Assembly (NCBI GenBank): GCA_938004015.1
Contig: CALKWU010000046.1
Coordinates: forward strand, 1 to 35,234
Reading direction: 5' to 3'
Origin: an uncultured Oceanobacillus sp.
GTDB taxonomy: Bacteria > Bacillota > Bacilli > Bacillales > Amphibacillaceae
Length of the DNA: 35,234 nucleotides
The position numbers and the translations under genes are program-made. Of the stretch, positions 7,801 through 15,210 are shown one piece after another (the first letter of the stretch is position 1; the number at the start of each line of letters is the position of its first letter). The notes beneath the pieces were generated by a model. The model was not told where the DNA came from and ran no database searches. It worked only from the letters and a program-made list of their open reading frames with translations.

Positions 7801-8220
7801 GCCGATGAGGAAAATACGATGGAAGCTGTGCTTTTTCCCGACACGTACCGGAATGTGAAACGCTGGCTTGAGGAAGAACAACTCGTCGTCCTGAAAGGAA
7901 AGACGGAAGAGCGGAATGGAAACATGCAATTCATTATCGATGATGCGGCGTCTTTTTCCGAAAATTTATTGGATCATCGGCCGGAACAGGTTTTGTTCAT
8001 CAAATCCGTGGAAGAGACGAACCCGCAAGCGTTGAAAGTGATTCAAAGGATGGCGACCCGTTATCCGGGGGATGTGCCGATCATATTGTACAATGAAGTG
8101 ACGCAACAAACGTACCGCTTGAAAGAAGATTATTTTCTCCATCCTGCCGGTGCTTGTCTACACCAGTTGCGGCAATTTTTCGGAAGGGAACATGTCGTTT
8201 TGCAAAGGACGGGAAAATAA
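4882..8220 (+). CDS. dnaE: DnaE, DNA polymerase III alpha subunit (error-prone type)
   Basis: At 1112 residues this matches B. subtilis DnaE, the second replicative polymerase that extends RNA primers before PolC takes over. Order of parts: a PHP domain (about 1-210), palm with PDIDIDFSD, fingers, (HhH)2 region (about 800-870, SIKGIG) and a C-terminal OB fold (about 935-1020). Catalytic aspartates are Asp378, Asp380 and Asp531 (KMDFLG), by comparison with the E. coli triad. There is no inserted 3'-5' exonuclease domain. The PHP metal-binding motifs are degenerate: HLQVRSGYSL and LTDEGVLYG replace the usual HxH and LTDHG patterns, so PHP proofreading is unlikely. The SD AGAAGGTGGG precedes the ATG. 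Confidence 0.96.
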   Translation: MSYIHLQVRSGYSLMNSTITIERLVEKAKSSNFPAIALTDEGVLYGAIPFYQACRKAGIKPIIGLILPVANGNETSEVTLLAKNNTGYHHLIRLSTMLQVEERESIPLEQVEEYADGLIAILPAEDPVFSAKLKENDFQEAKGYLERFQHTFASEDFYVGVERQGRTATLLEHFASIHPVSVTAITDVRYLEENDVYSYACLLAMKHGKEWDMERTDKSLWGKHLRHEEEVELALGGLFPEAVRTTEKIAARCHVDIDFSTRLLPSFPLDDEVDAHTYLENLCERNLLEKYPEPSAEMKERLAYELSVIKTMGFSDYFLIIADIIAYAKSKGIAVGPGRGSSAGSLVAYVLGITDVDPLEFDLLFERFLNPERQTMPDIDIDFSDERRDEVIEYVREKYGKEHVAQIITFGTFAARSLIRELIKTLNVNPEDARYILREFPTQSSKPLAETMKSLPELSEYVKQSNKLKLLFSIAVRLEGLPRHISTHAAGIVISNEPLVEHVPLTTGTGDTYLTQYAMNELEAIGLLKMDFLGLRNLSLLEKVLHTINYGKNDPLRLEEIPEHDEKTYELLREGRTNGIFQLESEGMKRVLKELKPTSFEDIVAVNALYRPGPMDFIPTYIRRKHQLEPVTYPHDDLKPILEKTYGVLVYQEQIMQIAHRIAGFSLGEADILRRAVSKKDEGIMEEQREAFLQGCIENGYSREIAVEIFSWIVKFSNYGFPRSHAVAYSKISYQLSYLKANYPAEFFAEVLSSVRNQQDKLQLYLKELHEIGIELLPPSINRSIWKFTVEKSAIRMGLSSIKGIGRDAIFAIIEARKTGPFKHLFDFCLRVSDVKRSAVENLILAGAFDELYPNRASLLASLDQAMEQGELFREFQDQPNLFEDTLNLVENYVEIEDFPLTKRLQDEKELVGMYLSSHPLENYRKNLRACGFLSIVEMEKATPRRNMQTAVIVQEIKQIRTKRGEQMAFLTIADEENTMEAVLFPDTYRNVKRWLEEEQLVVLKGKTEERNGNMQFIIDDAASFSENLLDHRPEQVLFIKSVEETNPQALKVIQRMATRYPGDVPIILYNEVTQQTYRLKEDYFLHPAGACLHQLRQFFGREHVVLQRTGK

Positions 8221-8227
8221 ACCGCGC

Positions 8228-8255
8228 TTTACAGATGTTTCCCATTTGATATAAT
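8228..8255 (+). promoter_or_regulatory. Sigma-A promoter of ytsJ
   Basis: TTTACA (8228-8233), a 16-bp spacer and TATAAT (8250-8255), with a TGA extension directly before the -10. This is the best complete promoter in the window. Transcription would begin near 8262. Confidence 0.7.
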
Positions 8256-8268
8256 ATAGTAGTTGTTA

Positions 8269-8281
8269 GTGGTCAGACCAC
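8269..8281. promoter_or_regulatory. FadR-type GntR operator at the ytsJ promoter
   Basis: GTGGTCAGACCAC is a perfect palindrome around a central A and contains TGGTCNGACCA, the signature of FadR-type GntR operators. It begins 13 bp downstream of the -10 box, so a bound protein would block transcription initiation or early elongation. The likely ligand is the GntR protein encoded after ytsJ. Confidence 0.6.
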
Positions 8282-8339
8282 CTGTAAAGCAGCGACCGTC
8301 GAGAAAATGGGATTGTGAAAAAAGGGGAGAGTCAAATTA

Positions 8340-9575
8340 ATGGTAAGTCTCAGAGATGAAGCATTACATTTGCACAAATCGAATCAAGGGAAATTGTCCA
8401 TCCAGTCGAAGGTTTCCGTCAACAATGCGAAAGACTTGAGCTTGGCATATTCGCCTGGGGTTGCGGAACCTTGTAAGGAAATTCATGATCGTCCATCACA
8501 AGTGTATGAATATACGATGAAGGGGAATATGGTGGCGGTTGTCAGTGACGGTTCAGCTGTTTTAGGGTTGGGGAATATCGGCCCGGAAGCCGCACTTCCG
8601 GTGATGGAAGGAAAAGCGGTTCTTTTCAAAAGTTTTGCCGGTGTCGATGCGTTTCCGATTTGTTTGAATACACAAGATGTCGATGAAATTGTCAACACGG
8701 TGAAATTGTTGGAACCGACATTCGGTGGTGTCAACTTGGAAGATATCGCCGCACCGAATTGTTTCGTCATCGAAGAAAGACTGAAAGATGAAACGAATAT
8801 CCCGATTTTCCATGACGACCAACATGGAACTGCGATTGTCACCGTTGCAGGGTTGATCAATGCTTTGAAATTGGTAGGAAAAAATTTCAAGGAAATCAAG
8901 GTCGTTTTGAGTGGTGCGGGCGCCGCAGGAATTGCGATTGCCCGTTTGTTGGACAGCTTCGGAGTGAGGAACATGATCATGTGCGACTCCCGAGGAGCCA
9001 TTTATGAAGGCAGACCTTACGGGATGAATGAAAGTAAAGAATTGGTCGCACAGTTTACGAATTTGGATAAAGAAGAAGGTCCGCTCGAAGCGATGTTGGA
9101 AAACGCCGACGTCTTCATCGGTGTTTCCGTAGCCGGTGCGCTGACGGAAAACATGATCAAAAAAATGAACAAAGACCCGATTATTTTTGCGATGGCGAAT
9201 CCGGAACCGGAAATCATGCCGGAACTGGCGAAAAAAGCCGGAGCACGGGTCATCGGTACGGGAAGATCCGATTATCCGAACCAAGTGAACAACGTCCTCG
9301 CTTTTCCAGGGATATTCCGTGGCGCGTTGGATGTACGGGCGACGAGAATCAATGAAAAAATGAAAATCGCTGCTGCGCATGCGATCGCTTCCCTCATATC
9401 CGATGAAGAATTGACAGAGGATTACGTCATCCCGGCTCCATTTGATTCCCGGGTTGCACCGATCGTCGCCAAAAGCGTCGCCAAAGCGGCAATGGAATCC
9501 GGAGTCGCACGAATTCAAGTGGACCCGGAAGAAATCGCAGAAAAAACGAGGGAACTGACGAAGAAAAAAGAATAG
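8340..9575 (+). CDS. ytsJ: Malic enzyme (YtsJ type)
   Basis: A 411-residue small bacterial malic enzyme converting malate to pyruvate and CO2 with reduction of NAD(P). Visible are the malic N-terminal domain with SLAYSPGVAEPC, the metal/substrate region (HDDQHGTAIVTVAG), and the Rossmann motif GAGAAGIAIARLLDSFG with ANPEPEI further on. The place directly after dnaE matches B. subtilis ytsJ, whose product prefers NADP and links malate use to NADPH supply. Cofactor preference is inferred, not read from the sequence. SD GGGGAG is 10 nt before the ATG. It forms an apparent two-gene unit with the GntR regulator 17 bp downstream, and NADPH and pyruvate output fits the accDA genes that follow. Confidence 0.93.
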   Translation: MVSLRDEALHLHKSNQGKLSIQSKVSVNNAKDLSLAYSPGVAEPCKEIHDRPSQVYEYTMKGNMVAVVSDGSAVLGLGNIGPEAALPVMEGKAVLFKSFAGVDAFPICLNTQDVDEIVNTVKLLEPTFGGVNLEDIAAPNCFVIEERLKDETNIPIFHDDQHGTAIVTVAGLINALKLVGKNFKEIKVVLSGAGAAGIAIARLLDSFGVRNMIMCDSRGAIYEGRPYGMNESKELVAQFTNLDKEEGPLEAMLENADVFIGVSVAGALTENMIKKMNKDPIIFAMANPEPEIMPELAKKAGARVIGTGRSDYPNQVNNVLAFPGIFRGALDVRATRINEKMKIAAAHAIASLISDEELTEDYVIPAPFDSRVAPIVAKSVAKAAMESGVARIQVDPEEIAEKTRELTKKKE

Positions 9576-9592
9576 TTTTCGAGAAGGGATAG

Positions 9593-10222
9593 ATGAATGT
9601 GGCCAAGCCGACAAAACCGAAAGTATACCAAGATGTATTGGAAGAGTTGCGGAGATATATCCGTGAACATCATCTATACCCTGGGGATAAATTGCCTTCA
9701 GAAAGGGAACTGGCCGAAAAACTGCAAGCGGGAAGATCGTCCATCCGGGAAGCGTTACGGGCTTTGGAATTGCTCGGATTAATTGAAACGCGGCATGGTG
9801 AAGGGACGTTTTTGCGGACGTACCGTTCTTTACAATCTGTGGAATTATTATCATCTTTTATATTATTGCAAGATCGGACGAAGGAAGAGCTTTTCGAAGC
9901 GAAGCGCATCATTGAAAAAGAGTCGATTAAATTGGCCATGCCGCAATTGGATGATAGCGCACAATTCGAATTGGCAGCAATCGTTGCAGGCAAAGACAAA
10001 CCGGAAGCGAAACATATGAAGTTTTTCACGTTTTTATTGGAAAAATCGGACAACCAGCTATTGTTGAAAATTTGGACATTGATGGAAGAATTTTCCCGCA
10101 CGATAAACAAGGCCTGTGAAGAGCCATCCTTTTATGAAGCGATTTTGGAAATCATTTCAACAGACGATTATGATTCGGTCGACGACTTATACAAGCAGCA
10201 AGATCATCTGTCGGAAGCTTGA
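9593..10222 (+). CDS. FadR-like GntR family transcriptional regulator
   Basis: A 209-residue protein with an N-terminal winged helix (about 8-75): LYPGDKLPSERELAEKLQAG, SSIREALRALELLGLI and HGEGTFLR are classic GntR motifs. The C-terminal all-helical part (about 85-205) has the outline of an FCD domain (LFEAKRIIEKESIKLA) but is short. The Asp/His positions that normally hold the metal appear replaced (KHMKFFTFLLEKS, FYEAILEII). It may therefore bind an organic ligand without metal, as E. coli FadR binds acyl-CoA; this is inference. It sits between ytsJ and accD, and a FadR-type palindrome overlaps the ytsJ start region, suggesting autoregulation of the ytsJ unit. SD GAAGGG precedes the ATG by about 6 nt. 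Confidence 0.88.
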   Translation: MNVAKPTKPKVYQDVLEELRRYIREHHLYPGDKLPSERELAEKLQAGRSSIREALRALELLGLIETRHGEGTFLRTYRSLQSVELLSSFILLQDRTKEELFEAKRIIEKESIKLAMPQLDDSAQFELAAIVAGKDKPEAKHMKFFTFLLEKSDNQLLLKIWTLMEEFSRTINKACEEPSFYEAILEIISTDDYDSVDDLYKQQDHLSEA

Positions 10223-10321
10223 ATGATGAATTGCATACCTTTCATTTGAACAGCAATCCCATAGTGATAGGACGATTGGGGAAAAGTTGGAGCTGTACGC
10301 TGGAAAGAAGGAGGAATGATC

Positions 10322-11176
10322 TTGCTAAAAGATATATTTGGCAAGCGTAAACGTTATGCTACAATACCGAGTGAACAAGGGAAAAACGACGTTCCGGAAG
10401 GCCTGATGCAAAAATGCCAAGGCTGCAATAAAATTTTTTACCGGAAAGAATTGAAAAAAACATTGAATGTTTGTTCAAATTGTGGATACCATCACCCGCT
10501 TTCCGCTTGGGAACGAATCGACAGTTTGTTTGATGCAGATACATTTGAAGAATGGGATGCCGGAATCACGTCTACCAACCCGCTGAATTTTCCCGACTAT
10601 ATGGAAAAATTGGAAAAGGACAAGGAAAAAACCGGTTTGAACGAAGGGGTCGTCACTGGAAAAGGTTTGATCGATGGCATGGAAACGGCTTTTGCAGTTA
10701 TGGATTCTTCGTTCCGGATGGGCAGCATGGGGTCTGCCGTCGGAGAGAAAATCGCCCGTGCCATTGAACGAGCGAAAGATGAATCCCTGCCGTTCATTAT
10801 TTTTTCCGCATCCGGTGGGGCCCGCATGCAAGAAGGTGTCCTCAGCTTGATGCAAATGGCGAAAACGTCCATTGCCATCAAGCGATTCAGTGATGCGGGC
10901 GGATTTATGATTTCCGTCATGACCCACCCGACAACAGGAGGCGTATCGGCAAGTTTCGCATCCATCGGTGATTATAACTTCGCCGAACCGGGTGCGCTCA
11001 TAGGATTTGCAGGAAGAAGGATCATTGAACAGACGATCCGGGAAAAATTGCCGACGGATTTCCAAACAGCGGAATTCCAGCTGAAACATGGACAATTGGA
11101 CAAAGTGATCCACCGGCACGAGATGCGGGAGACTTTGGCGACGATGTTGAAGTTGCATCAGAAGGGCGGGAAGTGA
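10322..11176 (+). CDS. accD: AccD, acetyl-CoA carboxylase carboxyltransferase beta subunit
   Basis: A 284-residue subunit that with AccA transfers the carboxyl group from biotin to acetyl-CoA, the committed step of fatty acid synthesis. A four-cysteine zinc ribbon (Cys32, Cys35, Cys51, Cys54) precedes a crotonase-type carboxyltransferase domain with the conserved SASGGARMQEGVLSLMQMAK, the Gly-rich THPTTGGVSASFA and GALIGFAGRRIIEQT. The start is TTG at 10322: AAGGAGG at 10308-10314 is 7 nt before it, whereas the ATG at 10316 is only one base from the SD. Remembered homologues begin MLKDIF, which agrees. It is coupled to accA. Confidence 0.95.
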   Translation: MLKDIFGKRKRYATIPSEQGKNDVPEGLMQKCQGCNKIFYRKELKKTLNVCSNCGYHHPLSAWERIDSLFDADTFEEWDAGITSTNPLNFPDYMEKLEKDKEKTGLNEGVVTGKGLIDGMETAFAVMDSSFRMGSMGSAVGEKIARAIERAKDESLPFIIFSASGGARMQEGVLSLMQMAKTSIAIKRFSDAGGFMISVMTHPTTGGVSASFASIGDYNFAEPGALIGFAGRRIIEQTIREKLPTDFQTAEFQLKHGQLDKVIHRHEMRETLATMLKLHQKGGK

Positions 11177-11178
11177 AG

Positions 11179-12135
11179 ATGAAACAGGTGTTGGATTTTG
11201 AAAAACCGATCGTCAATTTGAAGGAAAAAATTTCGGAATTGAAAAAAATCACGGAAGACAGCGACATCGATTTGACCGAAGAAATCACAACATTGGAAGA
11301 GAAACTGAAAGTGTTGGAAGATGATATATATGGCAATTTGAAACCGTGGCAACGGGTGCAAATGGCACGCCACGGTGAACGGCCGACGACTTTGGATTAT
11401 GTGGAGCGGCTTTTCACTGAATTCATCGAGTTCCACGGTGACCGATTGTTCGGTGATGATGCGGCGATTGTGACGGGAATCGCTTTTTATAAAGACGAGC
11501 CGGTGACGATTATCGGCCATCAACGGGGAAAAGATACGAAGGAGAACATCCGCCGCAATTTCGGCATGCCCCACCCGGAAGGATACCGTAAAGCATTGCG
11601 CCATATGAAACAAGCGGAAAAATTCAAACGACCGATCATTTGTTTCATTGATACGAAAGGCGCATATCCGGGTAAAGCTGCCGAGGAACGGGGGCAAAGT
11701 GAGGCGATCGCCCGGAACTTATTGGAAATGGCTGGTTTGAAAGTTCCGATCGTCTGTATCGTCATCGGAGAAGGCGGAAGCGGTGGAGCGCTTGCGCTTG
11801 GCGTCGGCGACCATATCCATATGTTGGAAAACTCGACGTATTCCGTCATTTCACCGGAGGGCGCCGCTGCCCTATTATGGAAAGATGCGAGTCTTGCGCA
11901 GCAGGCCGCCGAAACGATGGGAATCACTTCCTATGATTTGAAAAAGATGGATGTCATCGATGAAATCATTCCGGAACCACGCGGTGGAGCCCATCGCAAT
12001 GTGGATGAACAAGCGAAGTTCATCGATAGTGTCCTTTCCAAATCTCTCCGCACATTGGCACAATACAGCGAAGAGGAATTGTTGGAAAAAAGATGGGAAA
12101 AATATAAAAAGATCGGCGAGTACGTCACGATTTGA
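11179..12135 (+). CDS. accA: AccA, acetyl-CoA carboxylase carboxyltransferase alpha subunit
   Basis: A 318-residue partner of AccD. Conserved features are the N-terminal helical hairpin (LDFEKPIVNLKEKISELKK), GHQRGKDTKEN, NFGMPHPEGYRKALR, FIDTKGAYPG, AAEERGQSEAIARNL, and the oxyanion glycine run GEGGSGGALALGVG with STYSVISPEGAAALLW. I place the start at the ATG 11179, two bases after the accD stop; a GTG at 11173 overlapping that stop (GTGA) is an alternative, so the true start is open by two codons. An SD-like GGGCGGG precedes both. The operon ends at a clear terminator. Confidence 0.95.
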   Translation: MKQVLDFEKPIVNLKEKISELKKITEDSDIDLTEEITTLEEKLKVLEDDIYGNLKPWQRVQMARHGERPTTLDYVERLFTEFIEFHGDRLFGDDAAIVTGIAFYKDEPVTIIGHQRGKDTKENIRRNFGMPHPEGYRKALRHMKQAEKFKRPIICFIDTKGAYPGKAAEERGQSEAIARNLLEMAGLKVPIVCIVIGEGGSGGALALGVGDHIHMLENSTYSVISPEGAAALLWKDASLAQQAAETMGITSYDLKKMDVIDEIIPEPRGGAHRNVDEQAKFIDSVLSKSLRTLAQYSEEELLEKRWEKYKKIGEYVTI

Positions 12136-12138
12136 AGT

Positions 12139-12179
12139 AACGCAGTATCCGTCTTTCGTTTCGGGTACTGCGTTTTTTT
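12139..12179 (+). terminator. Intrinsic terminator after accDA
   Basis: AACGCAGTA and TACTGCGTT pair around a short loop (TCCGTCTTTCGTTTCGGG) and are followed by a T-run. Confidence 0.85.
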
Positions 12180-12248
12180 CCTTCGTTTTAGGGTAAAACA
12201 AAGGATAGGACTTAAATCGGTACAATTGTAAACAATTAATGAAAATTG

Positions 12249-12280
12249 ATTAAATCTCCGTTTTTTTACGGTGATTTAAT
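12249..12280. repeat. AT-rich hairpin in the pfkA upstream region
   Basis: ATTAAATCTCCGT (12249-12261) pairs with ACGGTGATTTAAT (12268-12280) with one mismatch and a loop of six bases. It lies between the accA terminator and the pfkA promoter, in a 228-bp stretch without a gene. It could be a second weak terminator or a protein site. Confidence 0.45.
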
Positions 12281-12325
12281 TGCTATTCTTGCGTTTTTTA
12301 TTTATCTTTAAATAGAGATAGTTTA

Positions 12326-12353
12326 TTGATACAGACAAATTAAAATGTATAGT
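12326..12353 (+). promoter_or_regulatory. Sigma-A promoter of pfkA-pyk
   Basis: TTGATA (12326-12331), a 16-bp spacer and TATAGT (12348-12353), with the TTG start of pfkA 54 bp downstream. Confidence 0.55.
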
Positions 12354-12407
12354 ACAGATTTCCTTGAACGTTTTGTATCGAAAAAAATATAGTCGAGGTG
12401 ATTACTT

Positions 12408-13367
12408 TTGAAACGAATCGGAGTATTGACAAGCGGTGGAGATGCGCCGGGGATGAACGCTGCCATCCGTGCAATCGTCCGGAAAGGCATTTACCACGGC
12501 ATCGAGCTATTTGGCATCAAATATGGTTATCTAGGTTTGATGGAAGGCAATATTCATAAAATGGAAATCGGTTCTGTTGGTGATATCATCCAACGTGGGG
12601 GAACGATGCTTTTTTCCGCGAGAAGCGATGAGTTCAAAACGGAAGAAGGCCAACAAAAAGGAATCGAACAACTGAAAAAACATGGGATTGAAGGCCTGGT
12701 CGTCATCGGTGGTGATGGGACTTTCAAAGGAGCCGAGGCGCTCACGAAAAAAGGGATCCCATGTATCGGCGTTCCAGCCACAATTGATAATGATATCAAC
12801 GGAACAGATTTCACCATCGGGTTTGATACAGCTTTGAATACAGTTATCGAAGCGATTGACAAAATCCGTGACACAGCGACTTCGCATGAACGCACATACA
12901 TTATCGAAGTGATGGGCCGGGATGCGGGAGATATCGCTTTATGGTCCGGTCTTGCAGGTGGTGCGGAAAGCATCATCATTCCTGAGAAGGAAGAGAACTT
13001 CGATCATATCGTAGAGCGGTTGAAACGCGGCCAAGAACGCGGGAAAAAACATAGCATCATCATTTTGGCGGAAGGTGTCGGCAGCGGTTTCGATTTTGGC
13101 GAGCGGATCGAAGAAGCGACCCAATTGGAGACCCGTGTCACTGTGCTCGGTCATCTCCAGCGTGGTGGCTCTCCGACTGCATCCGATCGGGTATTGGCGA
13201 GCCGTTTAGGAGCTCGGGCAATCGAATTGTTGATGGACGGAAAAGCTGGAAGGATGGTCGGTATCAAGAATAACCGTCTTGTCGACTATGCTTTCGGTGA
13301 AGTACATGATGATGATACGTTCACTTATGAAGAAATGTATGATTTGTCCAAACAACTATCCATATAG
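12408..13367 (+). CDS. pfkA: PfkA, ATP-dependent 6-phosphofructokinase
   Basis: A 319-residue phosphofructokinase, the same length as bacterial PfkA, converting fructose 6-phosphate and ATP to fructose 1,6-bisphosphate in glycolysis. Motifs seen are the ATP site GGDAPGMNAAIR (residues 10-21) and GGDGTFKGA, the catalytic region TIDNDINGTDFTIGFDTA with the Asp base, the substrate helix EVMGRDAGDIALWSGLAGGA, and GHLQRGGSPTASDR. Active enzyme is a tetramer; Bacillus members are inhibited by PEP and activated by ADP at an effector site. The start is TTG with AGGTGAT upstream. pyk follows after 23 bp, giving the standard pfkA-pyk operon. Confidence 0.96.
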   Translation: MKRIGVLTSGGDAPGMNAAIRAIVRKGIYHGIELFGIKYGYLGLMEGNIHKMEIGSVGDIIQRGGTMLFSARSDEFKTEEGQQKGIEQLKKHGIEGLVVIGGDGTFKGAEALTKKGIPCIGVPATIDNDINGTDFTIGFDTALNTVIEAIDKIRDTATSHERTYIIEVMGRDAGDIALWSGLAGGAESIIIPEKEENFDHIVERLKRGQERGKKHSIIILAEGVGSGFDFGERIEEATQLETRVTVLGHLQRGGSPTASDRVLASRLGARAIELLMDGKAGRMVGIKNNRLVDYAFGEVHDDDTFTYEEMYDLSKQLSI

Positions 13368-13390
13368 TTTTCATTTAAGGAGGAATTGAT

Positions 13391-15151
13391 TTGAGAAACA
13401 CTAAAATCGTATGTACTATTGGACCAGCCTCAGAATCGGTGGAAACGCTAGAAAAGTTGATGGGGGCTGGAATGAACGTCGCCCGGTTGAATTTCTCCCA
13501 TGGGGATTACGAAGAGCATGGTGCCCGCATTAAAAACATCCGCTTAGCTGCTCTGAAACGGAATAAAAATGTGGCCATTCTTCTTGACACGAAAGGTCCC
13601 GAAATACGTACTGGGAACTTCAAAGACGGACGTGCGGACATTGAAAAAGGACAAACCGTCTATATTTCCATGGATGAAGTGGAAGGGACGGCGGAGCGCT
13701 TTTCCGTTTCTTATTCCGGGCTGATCGATGATGTGGAAGTCGGATCGAAAATACTGATCGATGATGGCTTGATTGAATTGGAAGTCGTCAACATCGATAA
13801 AGACAAGAACGAAATTGAAACGAAGGCGCTCAATTCCGGTGAAGTGAAGAACAAAAAAGGCGTTAACGTGCCGAATGTGTCGTTGAATCTTCCAGGAATC
13901 ACTGAAAAAGATCGGCAGGACATCATTTTCGGTATCGAAAACAATGTCGATTTCATCGCTCCTTCATTTATCCGCCGTGCTTCGGATGTATTGGAAATCC
14001 GGGACGTTTTGGAAAAACATAATGGAGAAGGCATTCATATCATTCCGAAAATCGAAAACCAGGAAGGAATCGACAATATCGATGAAATTTTGGAAGTGAG
14101 TGACGGTTTGATGGTCGCTCGCGGGGATTTGGGCGTGGAAATTCCAGCTGAAGATGTCCCGCTCGTCCAGAAACAATTGATCCATAAATGCAACAATGCC
14201 GGTAAACCGGTCATCACGGCAACGCAAATGCTCGATTCCATGCAACGGAACCCGCGTCCGACCCGGGCGGAAGCTTCCGACGTGGCGAATGCGATATTTG
14301 ATGGAACGGATGCTGTCATGCTTTCCGGTGAAACGGCGGCGGGATTATATCCGGTGGAATCGGTGCAAACGATGAACAATATCGCTTTGAAGGCAGAATC
14401 GGCTTTACAACATAAACGGATTTTGGATGAACGTTCCAAACATGTGAACATGACGATTACCGAAGCGATCAGCCAGTCGGTCACCCATACGGCGATCAAT
14501 TTGGACGTGAAAGCGATCATCGCACCGACGGAAAGTGGTTATACAGCACGAATGATTTCCAAATACCGTCCGAAACAAACGATTGTAGCGGTCACCTTCA
14601 ACGATCGGGTGAACCGTCAACTCGCCCTCGTTTGGGGAGTCCATCCGGTGCAAGGAAAGAAAACAAGCTCAACGGATGAAATGTTGGATGTGGCGATTAA
14701 ACGAGGTCTTGCTTCTGGTGTATGCAAACACGGCGATCGGGTGCTCATCACAGCCGGGGTTCCTGTCGGCGAAAGCGGCACGACGAATCTGTTGAAAGTC
14801 CATATCATTGGAGACGTCATCGCCAAAGGGCAAGGAGTCGGACGTCAAAGTGCATACGGAAAAGCGGTCGTCGCTACAACCGGAGAAGAAGCGATTGCAA
14901 AAGTTTCGGAAGGAGACATTCTTGTCACTCATAGCACAGACAGAGATATGATGCCGGCTATTGAAAAAGCAGCAGGAATCGTTACAGTGGAAGGCGGCAT
15001 CACCTCCCATGCGGCTGTCGTCGGTCTGAGTCTTGGAATTCCGGTCATCGTCGCTGTGGAAAACGCCTTGGAAGTGATCGAAGACGGTGAAGACATCACG
15101 ATCGACGGTACAAAAGGCGACATCTACAAAGGACATGCCAGCGTGTTGTAA
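13391..15151 (+). CDS. pyk: Pyk, pyruvate kinase with C-terminal mobile domain
   Basis: A 586-residue pyruvate kinase making pyruvate and ATP from PEP and ADP. It has the TIGPAS start, the A-domain TIM barrel with IIPKIENQEGIDNIDEI and the signature TATQMLDSM, the B-domain lid (about 70-170) and the C-domain (about 355-475). Like Bacillus and Geobacillus enzymes it carries an extra C-terminal domain of about 110 residues resembling the phosphohistidine domain of PEP-utilising enzymes, with GGITSHAAVVG and His near residue 540. The start is TTG with AAGGAGG at a good distance. Second gene of pfkA-pyk, closed by a terminator. Confidence 0.96.
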   Translation: MRNTKIVCTIGPASESVETLEKLMGAGMNVARLNFSHGDYEEHGARIKNIRLAALKRNKNVAILLDTKGPEIRTGNFKDGRADIEKGQTVYISMDEVEGTAERFSVSYSGLIDDVEVGSKILIDDGLIELEVVNIDKDKNEIETKALNSGEVKNKKGVNVPNVSLNLPGITEKDRQDIIFGIENNVDFIAPSFIRRASDVLEIRDVLEKHNGEGIHIIPKIENQEGIDNIDEILEVSDGLMVARGDLGVEIPAEDVPLVQKQLIHKCNNAGKPVITATQMLDSMQRNPRPTRAEASDVANAIFDGTDAVMLSGETAAGLYPVESVQTMNNIALKAESALQHKRILDERSKHVNMTITEAISQSVTHTAINLDVKAIIAPTESGYTARMISKYRPKQTIVAVTFNDRVNRQLALVWGVHPVQGKKTSSTDEMLDVAIKRGLASGVCKHGDRVLITAGVPVGESGTTNLLKVHIIGDVIAKGQGVGRQSAYGKAVVATTGEEAIAKVSEGDILVTHSTDRDMMPAIEKAAGIVTVEGGITSHAAVVGLSLGIPVIVAVENALEVIEDGEDITIDGTKGDIYKGHASVL

Positions 15152-15163
15152 TTGCGGGAAACG

Positions 15164-15202
15164 AAGCGGGACAAACCATCCACCGTTTGTCCCGGCTTTT
15201 CC
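15164..15202. terminator. Terminator between pyk and ytvI
   Basis: GGGACAAAC (15168-15176) pairs with GTTTGTCCC (15185-15193) and the stem continues AAGC/GGCTT with a bulge; TTTT follows on the plus strand. Serves convergent pyk and ytvI. Confidence 0.75.
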
Positions 15203-15210
15203 ATCTACAT

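Noticed and set aside
8562..9854. A 430-codon open frame on the minus strand across ytsJ and the start of the GntR gene
   Set aside because: It is antisense to a clear malic enzyme, its translation is rich in Phe, His, Arg and Cys without known motifs, and no SD fits. It is a shadow of codon use on the other strand.
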